Below, piece after piece: positions 35,011 through 43,135 of a stretch of DNA of 64,000 nt; position 1 is the stretch's first letter, and the number at the start of each line of letters is the position of its first letter. The DNA is taken from contig CAXUHB010000009.1 in NCBI GenBank assembly GCA_964250755.1, positions 1 through 64,000 of the forward strand, written 5' to 3'. The notes under the pieces were generated by a model. It saw only the letters and a list, made by a program, of their open reading frames with translations, was not told where the DNA came from and made no database searches. Position numbers and translations under genes: made by a program. The DNA is from DASWOJ01 sp964250755 (GTDB taxonomy: Bacteria > Pseudomonadota > Alphaproteobacteria > Acetobacterales > Acetobacteraceae).

Positions 35011-35412
35011 TCAGATGCGCGCATTGGCCGCGAGAGCCCTGGCGATCTCGTACATATCTCGGTCTGTGCCCGTCCCACGCAGACTGTTGACCCCCAAGAA
35101 GACGACCCGGATGTTGCCGAGACTGTATGGTCCCGAATGTTCGATGCGGTCCAAGCTCGGTCGGCTTGGGCCGTAGCTATCGCCACTCAAGGAGTAGAAC
35201 CGCATGCGGGTGAGAGCGCATCGATAATCTTGATCTCGCAAGATACTCACTGCTTCTTCGAGAGTGAGGGTCACCTCGACGGCTGATTTGCCCTTTGAAA
35301 GCCGCGTTGCCTGACGGCGCCGGGCGAAATCAATCGCTCCGCGCATAGACACTCGCAGTCTGTTCACGTAAGCGCCGTTTAAGACCACTTCGCCAAATAG
35401 ATCACTGACCAC
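35011..35412 (-). CDS. Small HNH-like nuclease family protein
   Basis: 133 residues. The C-terminal half reads ILRDQDYRCALTRMRFYS, then PSLDRIEHSGPYSLGNIRVV and VNSLRG. This is the pattern of the HNH variant with C-A-L-T-G, S-I-D-R-I and N-x-R-V-V, in which the usual first His is replaced by Ser/Asp. The N-terminal half is basic (AIDFARRRQATRLSKGKSAV). GTG at 35412 is the start; no strong ribosome-binding site. Whether it still cuts DNA is unclear. It lies tail to tail with the PIN gene. Confidence 0.55.
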   Translation of the reverse strand: MVSDLFGEVVLNGAYVNRLRVSMRGAIDFARRRQATRLSKGKSAVEVTLTLEEAVSILRDQDYRCALTRMRFYSLSGDSYGPSRPSLDRIEHSGPYSLGNIRVVFLGVNSLRGTGTDRDMYEIARALAANARI

Positions 35413-35640
35413 GCGCCGTTCCCGAGCTAATCCCCGGAACTCTACACCACGTTTGACCCATCTCGAACCCGGCGCCAGTGCGTGCGTCTAAGTATGCAGG
35501 CTGCGCCTCATTGGGATCGTCGACCACATAGACCATCCGCCCCGCCTGGCCGACTCAGTAGCGCGGCGACGTGCCGGACAGGTCGGATGTATTCGCTAAT
35601 GACTTGTACCAGCAAGCATAGGCTGGGCTGCACTTGGCAC

Positions 35641-35688
35641 CCCATCATCTGATGGGAGACACAAGGGTGGGTTGCTAACCGCAACCCA
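35641..35688. repeat. Two hairpin-forming palindromes
   Basis: CCCATCATCTGATGGG at 35641-35656 is a perfect 7-bp stem with a 2-base loop. TGGGTTGC at 35668-35675 pairs with GCAACCCA at 35681-35688 around TAACC. The second is similar to widespread REP-like sequences (GGGTTGC...GCAACCCATCCTACG). No T-run follows, so I do not call terminators. The remaining gap 35413-35850 contains no gene. Confidence 0.5.
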
Positions 35689-35752
35689 TCCTACGCCGAA
35701 TGTCTAGTCCTTCTCGCCGCTGTCCCAAACCAGACCGTCGCCTTCCCACCAG

Positions 35753-35779
35753 AAGCCGACATTCAGACTGAGACACTGC
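35753..35779 (-). repeat. Inverted copy of the 33565 repeat
   Basis: The complement of this stretch matches 33565-33591 at 25 of 27 positions. The two copies point inward and enclose the PIN and HNH-like genes, like ends of a small nested mobile unit. Confidence 0.5.
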
Positions 35780-35850
35780 CCCAAGCCTTGTAGGCTTGCA
35801 ACGGCGCGGCACCCGAGGCACTGAAAGGCACACATCAGACTCCGACACAG

Positions 35851-37287
35851 GTGCTGCCGTTGAGTGAAGCTGCCATCACGCGTGCGTTCGTGTCGTATAG
35901 CTGGACCAGCCCTGACCACCAGCAGTGGGTGCTCAACCTGGCCACAGAGCTGGTGGAGCATGGCATACACGTCATCATCGACCGGTGGGACCTGAGGCCG
36001 GGGGAGGACGCGAACCACTTCATGGAGCGCATCGTCAACGACTCGACTATCACCAAGGTCATCATGGTCTGCGACAAGGCATACAAGACCAAGGCGGACG
36101 CGCGCAGCGGCGGTGCGGGCACCGAAGCTCAAATCCTTTCGCCCGAACTCTACCGGAGCCGCGAGAACACCAAGTTCTGCGCCGTGGTGTCCGAGGTGGA
36201 CGATGAGGGCAAGCCATACCTGCCGACTTACTACGCGTCGCGCATCTACATCGACTTCAGCGACGCCGAGAAGCGTTCAGAGAAGGTCGAGGAGCTAGTA
36301 AGGTGGGTGTACGACAGGCCTCTCCTCGTTAGGCCGACATTGGGGCGGCGGCCGTCTTACCTGAACGAGGGTGAGACCGGTCCGGCGCTGGGGACAGCAA
36401 GCCGGGCTCGGCGCGCCATCGACGCCGTCAAGAACCACACGCCATTCTGGAAGTCAGCGTTGAAGGATTACTTCGACACGTTCGCAGACGGCCTCGAAGG
36501 CCTGCGCATCCCAGATGGCCCAACCTACGCCGACGACTTCCTGAAAAGCATCCAATCCTTCGTTCCATACCGCAACGAAGCGCTTGAGGTCATCAAGACA
36601 GTGGCTTCGCAGAATGCCCTCGACGGGGCCTACGATGAGGTTCAACGCTTCGTGGAGCGGCTTCTTCCTTACACTGTAGTGCAAGAGGGGAGGAATCAAT
36701 GCAAATCAACCGAGTTCGACAACTTCAGGTTTGCCATCTATGAGCTTTTTCTTCTCTCGGTCGCCACTGCCTTCAAGCAGGAGAACTTCGCGTTTGCTGG
36801 GGCGCTCATAAATCAGGAGTATTTTGCTCCAGCCGTGACGAGGTTCAGCGGTAAATCCATTGTTTCGTTCACGGTGCTTCAAACGCAGGAGATGCATACG
36901 ATTGAGAACATCAATCACCAGAGCAACCAGCGTAAGATATCCTACCGCGCTGAACTCATTAGCCAGCGCATCGCTGGCACAGGCTTGACGATGGTGGACG
37001 TCGGCCAGGCAGATCTATTGCTTTCCCTCAAGGCACGTGCGAGCAACGACTACTGGGTGCCAGATACCCTCCTCTACGTTGACAGACACAGCTCGCTTCC
37101 AATTTTTGCGCGTTCAAGGTCAAAACGGTACTTCAACAAGGTCACCGAATATCTCGCTTTAGAATTCAACCAGGTTCGGGAAGTAGTGACCGAAATCGAT
37201 GGCCATGGTGGGTTGTTCCGGCAATCTGTCTTCGGCTTGAAACTCGCCATCCTGACTGGCTTGGATGAGCTTTGCTCGATCCCGTAA
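35851..37287 (+). CDS. SEFIR/TIR-like domain protein, putative antiphage effector
   Basis: 478 residues. The N-terminal about 160 residues form a SEFIR domain: AFVSYSWTSPDHQQWVLNLA (box 1), GIHVIIDRWDLRPGEDANHF (box 2) and KFCAVVSEVDDEGKPYLPTY. Bacterial SEFIR proteins (bSEFIR) are known single-gene antiphage systems thought to deplete NAD during infection. The C-terminal 300 residues, probably the sensor, are not recognised. GTG at 35851 gives the SEFIR fold after 11 residues; no clear ribosome-binding site. It is the last gene before the transposon right end. Confidence 0.82.
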   Translation: MLPLSEAAITRAFVSYSWTSPDHQQWVLNLATELVEHGIHVIIDRWDLRPGEDANHFMERIVNDSTITKVIMVCDKAYKTKADARSGGAGTEAQILSPELYRSRENTKFCAVVSEVDDEGKPYLPTYYASRIYIDFSDAEKRSEKVEELVRWVYDRPLLVRPTLGRRPSYLNEGETGPALGTASRARRAIDAVKNHTPFWKSALKDYFDTFADGLEGLRIPDGPTYADDFLKSIQSFVPYRNEALEVIKTVASQNALDGAYDEVQRFVERLLPYTVVQEGRNQCKSTEFDNFRFAIYELFLLSVATAFKQENFAFAGALINQEYFAPAVTRFSGKSIVSFTVLQTQEMHTIENINHQSNQRKISYRAELISQRIAGTGLTMVDVGQADLLLSLKARASNDYWVPDTLLYVDRHSSLPIFARSRSKRYFNKVTEYLALEFNQVREVVTEIDGHGGLFRQSVFGLKLAILTGLDELCSIP

Positions 37288-37403
37288 GGCCGGGCCTCAC
37301 ACACAAGCGAGAAGACAACGTTGCATGTGCGTGTGCGCCGGTGTGTGCTACATAGAGAGCAGACGCTGCCCTCAGTCTCTCATGTCTACCTCGTGCCTAG
37401 CTT

Positions 37404-37554
37404 GAACACCGACAATATTTTAAGTTAATAGAGTTTGTGGTGCAATGGGTGAGATGAAACGACACCGACTATATTAATCGAACGTCATACATGTATGCAG
37501 CAAAACCCATGAGAACACTGGAAACGCAAACACGGACATTAATAGTTTATGCCA
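37404..37554 (-). repeat. Transposon right end: terminal inverted repeat plus spaced TnsB-type sites
   Basis: Read on the minus strand from 37554: TGGCATA, then TTAATGTCCGTGTTTGC (terminal repeat, 37527-37554). The core recurs at 37461-37476 (complement TAATATAGTCGGTGTC) and 37404-37419 (AATATTGTCGGTGTTC). Three sites spaced by about 50-70 bases resemble the left end of Tn7. The 117 bases from 37287 to 37404 hold no gene. Confidence 0.82.
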
Positions 37555-37559
37555 CCAGG
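37555..37559. repeat. Target-site duplication, right copy (CCAGG)
   Basis: Identical to 3021-3025 and directly next to the TGGCATA terminus on the opposite strand. Confidence 0.92.
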
Positions 37560-37998
37560 CGGCTTCCCCACCCTGCGCCGCCGGGCAGATCAGGCCGAGG
37601 TCGCCAGCGGAGGCGGACATGGCCGCGGGCAGCACGCCTGCGACGGCGTTGATGCTGCCGTCCAGGGACAGTTCGCCCAGGGCGGCATAGCCTGCGACCT
37701 CGTCCCGCGGCAGCACGTCCATGGCGGCCAGGACAGCAAGTGCGATAGGCAGGTCGAAGTGGCTGCCCTCCTTCAGCAGGTCGGCAGGCGCCAGGTTGAT
37801 GAGAATGCGCTTGGGCGGCAGGGACAGGCCCATGGCGGTCATGGCCGCCCGCACCCGCTCCCGCGCCTCGCCCACGGCCTTGTCGGGCAGGCCGACGATC
37901 AGGAACGCGGGCAGGCCGTTGCTGATCTGGACCTGAACCTCGACGGGCACGGCCTCAATGCCGGAGAAGGCGAAGCTGCGGCTGCGGGCAAGGGTCAT
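37555..37998 (-). pseudogene. comM: comM (yifB) 5' fragment, interrupted by the Tn7-like transposon
   Basis: Codons 1-148 of ComM, starting MTLARSRSFAFSGIEAVPVE. They encode the N-terminal domain (GLPDKAVGEARERVRAAM, LPIALAVLAAM) and stop at GGEAAW at the junction. Translation would run on into the transposon for 26 codons (to 37474), giving a truncated 174-residue protein without the ATPase domain. The remainder of the gene is at 1962-3025. Confidence 0.93.
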
Positions 37999-38159
37999 GC
38001 GCTGAGCCGTGGGTCGGAGACCGTCCGTGTCATGTCATCCAGCGCCGTGATCCCCCCTGTGCAAGCGTGTCCGGCGGACTCGGCTCCAACTGAAACCCCA
38101 GGCATCACGCCCAGCCCCGGCCGGCTCGTCAAGGAAGAGCTGGAAGCGGATGACGAAAC

Positions 38160-38506
38160 TTGGCTTTATTCTACGGGCACAAGGGTGGCGCGACAGACCG
38201 GGAGAAGGACCGCACAGACGACATCGTGCTGGCCCTGCTGCAACTGAGGCTGCATCAGGGATGCGGCGCCTGGAAGGGCCATGACTGGGACGTGTTGGGG
38301 CGCTGCGCGCAGACGGGGTGCCGGAGGACCCTCCGGGCAAGGTGAAGTCCTTCGTGCTGACTGATGAAGGGTTGGAATGGTTCAGCCGGCTGGTCGAGGA
38401 GCCGTCTGCAAAGATGCCGCCCGGCAAGGGCGGAGCGCTGCCGCACTACGGGCGGAACGCGCCCAGGAATCCCGCCAGCAAGCTTCCAAGCGTGTCCGTG
38501 TTGTAG
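38160..38506 (+). pseudogene. DUF6429-family remnant with a one-base frameshift
   Basis: Frame one (from TTG 38160) reads TDDIVLALLQLRLHQG and AWKGHDWDVLGR. Frame two then reads ALRADGVPEDPPGKVKSFVL and LTDEGLEWFSRLVEE. Together they match the small DUF6429 protein, often a passenger of insertion sequences. One base is missing near 38306. The end overlaps the next gene, which is on the other strand. A sequencing error is the alternative explanation for the frameshift. Confidence 0.6.
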
Positions 38507-39474
38507 CCGCCCTCCTGCATGATGGCCGTGGGCAGGTTCAGCCCGGCGATGGCCGCAGCCGCCCGCGCGAACCCATCCGCGGTCACGCGCAGGAAGGCCA
38601 GCGGCTCGTCCACCGACGGGTCGAAGCCAAGGCTGACCACCAGCGCATCCGCCCGGAACCGGCGCACCGCAGCCAGCCCGGCGACGACCGCCGCCAGCCA
38701 GCCGTCGTCCGCAGTGCCCTGCGCCAGCGGCAGGTTCAGGGTGCAGCCCTCGCCTGCCCCAACGCCCCGCTCGCGGGCATGGCCGACATACCAAGGATAG
38801 TAGCCGCCGGGATCGCCGTGGACGGAGACGAACAGCACGTCGCCGCGGTCCCAGAAGATGCCCTGGGTGCCGTTGCCGTGGTGGCTGTCCACGTCCAGCA
38901 CCGCCACGCGCGCCGCGCCGCCGTCCCGCAGGCGCTGGGCGGCGATGGCGGCGTTGTTCAGGTAGCAGTGCCCTCCCGCCCGCGCCGAATAGGCGTGGTG
39001 CCCCGGCGGACGCGCCAGGGCGTAGGCCGTCCGGCCCGCCAGCGCCTCGTCCGCCGCTGCGGCCGCACCATAGGCGGCTGCCAACGCCGCTGGCAGCGTA
39101 TGCGCGGCAATCGGGCAGGATGTGTCTGCCGTGAACCAACCGAGCTGGCCCACGACGCCTGCGCCGGGCTGGGCGCCCTGCGCCAGCATCTCGGGCGAGG
39201 GGTGGATGTTGGGCACCATCTCCGGCCCGGCTCCCGGGAACGCCCCCCAAGCCGCCAGGCCATCGCGCAGGAAATCCAGATAGGCTGCATTGTGGACGGC
39301 GGCCACCGCATCCGGGGCAGGCGGCGGCACGGTGGGCTGCAGGCCCAGCGACGCGCAGCCCTCCAGTAGGGCCAGGGCGCGGGCCGGAACCTCGAAGTTC
39401 GGCCGCACGACGCCGCGCTGCAGGAAGAATGCCGGCGCGTGCCGCAACTGCTCCCCGTCCCAGAAGACCTTCAT
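38446..39474 (-). CDS. Histone deacetylase-family amidohydrolase (acetylpolyamine amidohydrolase type)
   Basis: 342 residues. RPPGHHAYSARAGGHCYLNN carries the His-His pair and LDVDSHHGNGTQ and LGFDPSVDEP carry the zinc ligands (Asp, His, Asp) of arginase/deacetylase-fold enzymes; MQEGGYNTDTLG has the transition-state Tyr. In bacteria such enzymes remove acetyl groups from polyamines or other amides. ATG at 39474 gives MKVFWDGEQLRHAP, the usual start. It is divergent from the ABC-transporter genes (95 bases apart), which suggests that it acts on an imported acetylated or amide compound. Confidence 0.9.
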   Translation of the reverse strand: MKVFWDGEQLRHAPAFFLQRGVVRPNFEVPARALALLEGCASLGLQPTVPPPAPDAVAAVHNAAYLDFLRDGLAAWGAFPGAGPEMVPNIHPSPEMLAQGAQPGAGVVGQLGWFTADTSCPIAAHTLPAALAAAYGAAAAADEALAGRTAYALARPPGHHAYSARAGGHCYLNNAAIAAQRLRDGGAARVAVLDVDSHHGNGTQGIFWDRGDVLFVSVHGDPGGYYPWYVGHARERGVGAGEGCTLNLPLAQGTADDGWLAAVVAGLAAVRRFRADALVVSLGFDPSVDEPLAFLRVTADGFARAAAAIAGLNLPTAIMQEGGYNTDTLGSLLAGFLGAFRP

Positions 39475-39569
39475 CGCCGCCCCATGCCGGAACGCTATGA
39501 AGCCAGGTCCCGCTTGTCTATCCCGCCCGCGCCGCCCTACCCTGGCGCGACCCTTGCAAGGACCCAGGC

Positions 39570-41171
39570 ATGAGCACCCATCCCGCTGGACCATCCCGCC
39601 GCGCCCTGCTGGGGACCGCTGCCGCCGCGCCCGTGCTGATGACGCTGGGCCAGGCGCTGGCGCAGGGCGTTGCGCCCAAGCGCGGCGGCACCCTGAACGC
39701 CCTGCTGGTGCCCGAGCCGCCGGTGCTGGTCCTGGGCGTCAATAGCCAGGGTCCGACGCTGGAGTGCGCCAGCAAAATCTACCAGGGCCTGCTGAAGTAC
39801 TCCTCGACGCTGGAGCCGCTGCCGGAGCTGGCGAAGTCCTGGGAGCTGTCGCCGGACAAGCTGACCTACACCTTCCGATTGCAGGACGGCGTGACCTGGC
39901 ACGACGGCAAGCCGTTCACGGCGGACGACGTCGTGTTCTCCATCATGAAGTTCCACATGGAGCTGTCCCCGCGCGCCCGCGGCATCTTCGCCAAAATCAA
40001 GGAGGCCACCGCGCCGGACCCGCTGACGGTCAAGCTGACGCTGGACACGCCGTTCGACCCGTTCCTGCTGATGTTCGACGTGACCACGGTCGCGATGGTG
40101 CCCAAGCACATCTATGACGGCACCGACTACCGCAACAACCCGGCCAACCAGACCCCCATCGGCACCGGCCCGTTCCGCTTCGGCGAATGGCAGCGCGGCA
40201 ACTTCATCCGCCTGCCGCGCTACGACGGCTACTGGAAGCCAGGCCAGCCCTACCTGGACGAGATCATCTTCCGCATCGTCCCGGACAGCCAATCCCGCGG
40301 CATCGCCCTGCAATCCGGCCAGGTGCAGATGACCGCCGCCAACGACATCGAGCCGTTCGACGTGCCCCGCTTTCGCGAGCAGCCGAACCTGGAGGTCACG
40401 ACGAAGGGCTGGGAATACTTCTCCCCGCTGATGTGGCTGGAGCTGAACCACCGCACCAAGCCGCTGGACGACGTGCGGGTGCGCCAGGCGATCAGCCACG
40501 CCATAGACCGGGACTTCGTGCTGCGCCGCCTGTGGTTCGGCGTGGGCAAGCCGGCAACCAGCCCAGTGGCCTCCACCACGCGCTTCTACGATCCCGCCAG
40601 CAAGCTGCCGGCCTACGACCCGAAGGCGGCGGCGGCGCTGCTGGATGCCGCCGGGCTGAAGCCGGACAGCCGGGGCATACGCTTCTCGATCAAGCACCTG
40701 ACCCTGCCCTATGGCGAGGTCTGGACCCGGCTGGCCGAATACCTCCGCACCGCGCTGAAGGCGGTCGGGATCGAAGTGACGCTGGAAAGCACGGACGCCG
40801 GCGCCTGGGCGCAGCGCGTGGCGGCCTGGGAGTACGACACGACGGTCAACTTCCTATACCAGTATGGCGACCCGACGCTTGGTGTCGAGCGCACCTACGT
40901 CAGCACCAACATCAAGAAGCTGCTGTTCACCAACACCGGCGGCTACCAGAACGAGAAGGTGGACGCGCTGTTCACCGAAGGCCGCACCGCCGCGGATCCG
41001 GCGGTGCGCCAGCGGGCGTTCGCCGACGTGCAGAAGCTGCTGACGCAGGAAATCCCCCAGGTCTGGATTCTGGAGATGGCCTTCCCGACCATCACCGACC
41101 GCAAGCTGCGGAACGTCATCCAGCTTGGCACCGGCGTCCACGCCAGCTTCGACGATGTGTTCATGGCGTGA
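39570..41171 (+). CDS. ABC transporter substrate-binding protein, peptide/opine family (family 5)
   Basis: 533 residues. The Ser-Arg-Arg-Ala start (SRRALLGTAAAAPVLMTLGQ) is a twin-arginine-like signal peptide ending near ALAQG. YTFRLQDGVTWHDGKPFTAD and VVFSIMKF are hallmarks of DppA/OppA-type periplasmic receptors. It is the first of a binding protein, permease, permease, ATPase set followed by an MlrC peptidase. Substrate unknown; peptides or small amides are likely. Confidence 0.92.
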   Translation: MSTHPAGPSRRALLGTAAAAPVLMTLGQALAQGVAPKRGGTLNALLVPEPPVLVLGVNSQGPTLECASKIYQGLLKYSSTLEPLPELAKSWELSPDKLTYTFRLQDGVTWHDGKPFTADDVVFSIMKFHMELSPRARGIFAKIKEATAPDPLTVKLTLDTPFDPFLLMFDVTTVAMVPKHIYDGTDYRNNPANQTPIGTGPFRFGEWQRGNFIRLPRYDGYWKPGQPYLDEIIFRIVPDSQSRGIALQSGQVQMTAANDIEPFDVPRFREQPNLEVTTKGWEYFSPLMWLELNHRTKPLDDVRVRQAISHAIDRDFVLRRLWFGVGKPATSPVASTTRFYDPASKLPAYDPKAAAALLDAAGLKPDSRGIRFSIKHLTLPYGEVWTRLAEYLRTALKAVGIEVTLESTDAGAWAQRVAAWEYDTTVNFLYQYGDPTLGVERTYVSTNIKKLLFTNTGGYQNEKVDALFTEGRTAADPAVRQRAFADVQKLLTQEIPQVWILEMAFPTITDRKLRNVIQLGTGVHASFDDVFMA

Positions 41172-41209
41172 CGCCTGAAGGTTCGGCACCAGCTTTGCCG
41201 CTGAAACGT

Positions 41210-41313
41210 CGTGATTGCGAGCCGCTTGAGGCGCGGCAATCCAGGGACGGCGGGGGGAACAGCCTGCCCCTGCGGCCCCTGGATTGCCGCGTCGCTTCGT
41301 TCCTCGCAATGAC
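41210..41313. repeat. Palindromic intergenic repeat, copy A
   Basis: Left arm 41211-41246 (starts GTGATTGCGAGCCGCTTGAG, contains GGCAATCCAGGG) and right arm 41275-41313 (contains CCCTGGATTGCCGCG and ends CTCGCAATGAC) are inverted copies around a short centre. Similar units lie at 53071-53110 and 56091-56194. Such units are common in intergenic DNA of alphaproteobacteria. Confidence 0.8.
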
Positions 41314-41339
41314 CGTGCTTGGCAGCGGTGCCCAGTAGG

Positions 41340-42314
41340 ATGCGCCTGCTCCGCCTTGCCCTGCTGCGCCTGCTCAAGATGTTCGGCGTCGTGCTGGGCA
41401 TCGTCGTCGTCAACTTCCTGCTGATCCACGCCGCACCCGGCGACCCCGCCAGCGTTATCGCCGGCCAGTCCGGGGCGGCAGACGCCAAATTTGTCGAGCA
41501 GTTGCGGGCGCAGTTTGGCCTGGACCGGCCTTTGCCGGAGCAGCTGTGGATCTACGTCCGCGGCGTGCTGTCCCTGGACCTCGGCATGTCGCACCGGCAG
41601 GGGCGCCCGGTGGCCACGCTGATCGCCGAGCGGCTGCCGGCGACCCTGCTGCTGACTGGCACCGCTTTCGTGCTGGCGCTGGCGGCGGGGATCGGGCTGG
41701 GGGCGGCGGCGGCCCGCCGGGCCGGGCGGTGGGCGGACAGCGTCATCACCGTGCTGGCGCTGGCCTTCTATGCCACGCCGATCTTCTGGGTCGGGCTGAT
41801 GCTGGTGCTGGTGTTCAGCGTGTGGCTGGGCTGGCTGCCGGCCTTCGGCATTGGCACGGTCGGGATGGAGCTGCACGGCTGGGCGGCGGTGTCCGACGCG
41901 GCGCGGCACCTGGTCCTCCCCACGCTGACGCTCGGTCTGTTCTACATGGCCGTCTATGCCCGCCTGACCCGCGCCGCCATGCTGGAGGTCGCGGACCAGG
42001 ACTTCGTCCGCACCGCCCGTGCCAAGGGCGTGCCGGAAGGGCGCATCCTGCGGCGGCACATCCTCCGCAACGCCCTGCTGCCCATCGTGACCTTCGCAGG
42101 CATCCAGGCCGGGCAGCTGATCGGCGGCTCCATCCTGGTGGAAACCGTGTTCGCCTGGCCTGGCATTGGGCGCCTGGCCTTCGACGCGCTGCTGGCGCGG
42201 GACTACCAGTTGCTGCTGGGGGTGTTCCTCTGCACCTCCGTGCTGGTCGTGCTGCTCAACCTGCTGACGGACCTGCTCTACCTGGTCGTGGATCCGCGGA
42301 TGGCGTCGGCGTGA
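41340..42314 (+). CDS. ABC transporter permease, DppB family
   Basis: 324 residues, six membrane helices. The binding-protein-dependent transport loop is TARAKGVPEGRILRRHILRN and the ending VETVFAWPGIGRLAFDAL is typical for DppB. ATG at 41340 begins MRLLRLALLRLLKMFG; the ribosome-binding site is weak (GTAGG, very close). It overlaps the next permease by 4 bases (GTGA). Confidence 0.93.
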   Translation: MRLLRLALLRLLKMFGVVLGIVVVNFLLIHAAPGDPASVIAGQSGAADAKFVEQLRAQFGLDRPLPEQLWIYVRGVLSLDLGMSHRQGRPVATLIAERLPATLLLTGTAFVLALAAGIGLGAAAARRAGRWADSVITVLALAFYATPIFWVGLMLVLVFSVWLGWLPAFGIGTVGMELHGWAAVSDAARHLVLPTLTLGLFYMAVYARLTRAAMLEVADQDFVRTARAKGVPEGRILRRHILRNALLPIVTFAGIQAGQLIGGSILVETVFAWPGIGRLAFDALLARDYQLLLGVFLCTSVLVVLLNLLTDLLYLVVDPRMASA

Positions 42315-43135
42315 TCCGCACCTTCTTCCGCAACCGGGGCGCTGCCGCCGGGTTGGTGGTCCTGCTGCTGGTCGGCGCGCTGGCGGCGCTGGCACCGGTG
42401 CTGTTCCCGTTCTCGCCCTGGGACATGCAGGGCGCACCTTTCGCCCGGCCCGGCGAGGAGGGCTTTCTGCTGGGGTCGGACAGCCTGGGGCGGGACGTGG
42501 CGGCCGGCATCGCCCACGGCGCCCATGTCTCCCTGCTGGTGGGCGCCGTGTCCACCCTGGCGGCGCTGGTGATCGGCGTCTCGCTCGGCGCCGTCGCCGG
42601 CTATGCCGGGGGCTGGGTGGACGACCTGGTGATGCGCTTCACCGAGTTCTTCCAGACCGTACCGGGCTTCGTGCTGGCAGTGGTAATCGTGGCGATCTTC
42701 ACGCCCAGCCTGCTCAGCATCGTCAGCGCCATCGCCGTCGTATCCTGGCCGCCGGTGACGCGGGTGGTGCGGGCAGAGGTGCTGTCGCTGCGGTCGCGCG
42801 AGTTCGTGCAGGCCGCCGAGGTGCTGGGCCGGTCGCACGCGTCCATCCTGGTGCGCGATATCCTGCCAAATGCCCTGTCGCCCATCCTGGTGCTGGCCAG
42901 CCTGATGGTGGCCAGCGCGATCCTGCTGGAATCCGCCCTGTCCTTCCTGGGCCTGGGCGACCCGAACCAGATGAGCTGGGGATACATGATCGGCGCCGGG
43001 CGGAGCGTCATCCGCCTGGCATGGTGGATGAGCGTGTTCCCGGGCGTCGCCATCTTCCTGACCGTGCTGGCGCTGAACCTGGTCGGGGAGGGGCTGACCG
43101 ACGCCCTGAACCCCCGCATCGCCCGGCGGCGCTGA
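42311..43135 (+). CDS. ABC transporter permease, DppC family
   Basis: 274 residues, six membrane helices. LGSDSLGRDVAAGIAHGAHV and EFVQAAEVLGRSHASILVRD are DppC signatures. The start is GTG at 42311, overlapping the dppB-type stop. Its stop overlaps the ATPase start (TGATG). Confidence 0.92.
   Translation: MIRTFFRNRGAAAGLVVLLLVGALAALAPVLFPFSPWDMQGAPFARPGEEGFLLGSDSLGRDVAAGIAHGAHVSLLVGAVSTLAALVIGVSLGAVAGYAGGWVDDLVMRFTEFFQTVPGFVLAVVIVAIFTPSLLSIVSAIAVVSWPPVTRVVRAEVLSLRSREFVQAAEVLGRSHASILVRDILPNALSPILVLASLMVASAILLESALSFLGLGDPNQMSWGYMIGAGRSVIRLAWWMSVFPGVAIFLTVLALNLVGEGLTDALNPRIARRR

Larger units (their letters stand above)
3026..37554. mobile_element. Complete Tn7-like transposon in comM, 34,529 bp, arsenic-resistance and candidate defence cargo
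   Basis: Both ends are present: inverted repeats (24 of 28 bases match, both starting TGGCATA), repeated TnsB-type sites inside each end, and a 5-bp duplication outside. It encodes TnsA, TnsB, TnsC and two TnsD/TniQ proteins. No TnsE, Cas protein or CRISPR array was seen. Tn7-like elements that use comM as attachment site are known (the Tn6022/AbaR type); here the insertion lies after codon 148 of comM. Unlike Tn7, whose tns operon starts close to one end, tnsABC-tniQ is internal, with about 24 kb of DNA to its left and 4 kb to its right. Intact tns genes and a clean duplication suggest a recent, possibly active element. Confidence 0.93.

Noticed and set aside
35641..35688. Calling the hairpins transcription terminators
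   Set aside because: No run of T follows either stem; the second resembles a dispersed REP-type repeat.
3026..37554. Possibility of a CRISPR-associated transposon
   Set aside because: Both TniQ proteins are of full TnsD length, TnsA is present, and no Cas gene or direct-repeat array was found in the element.
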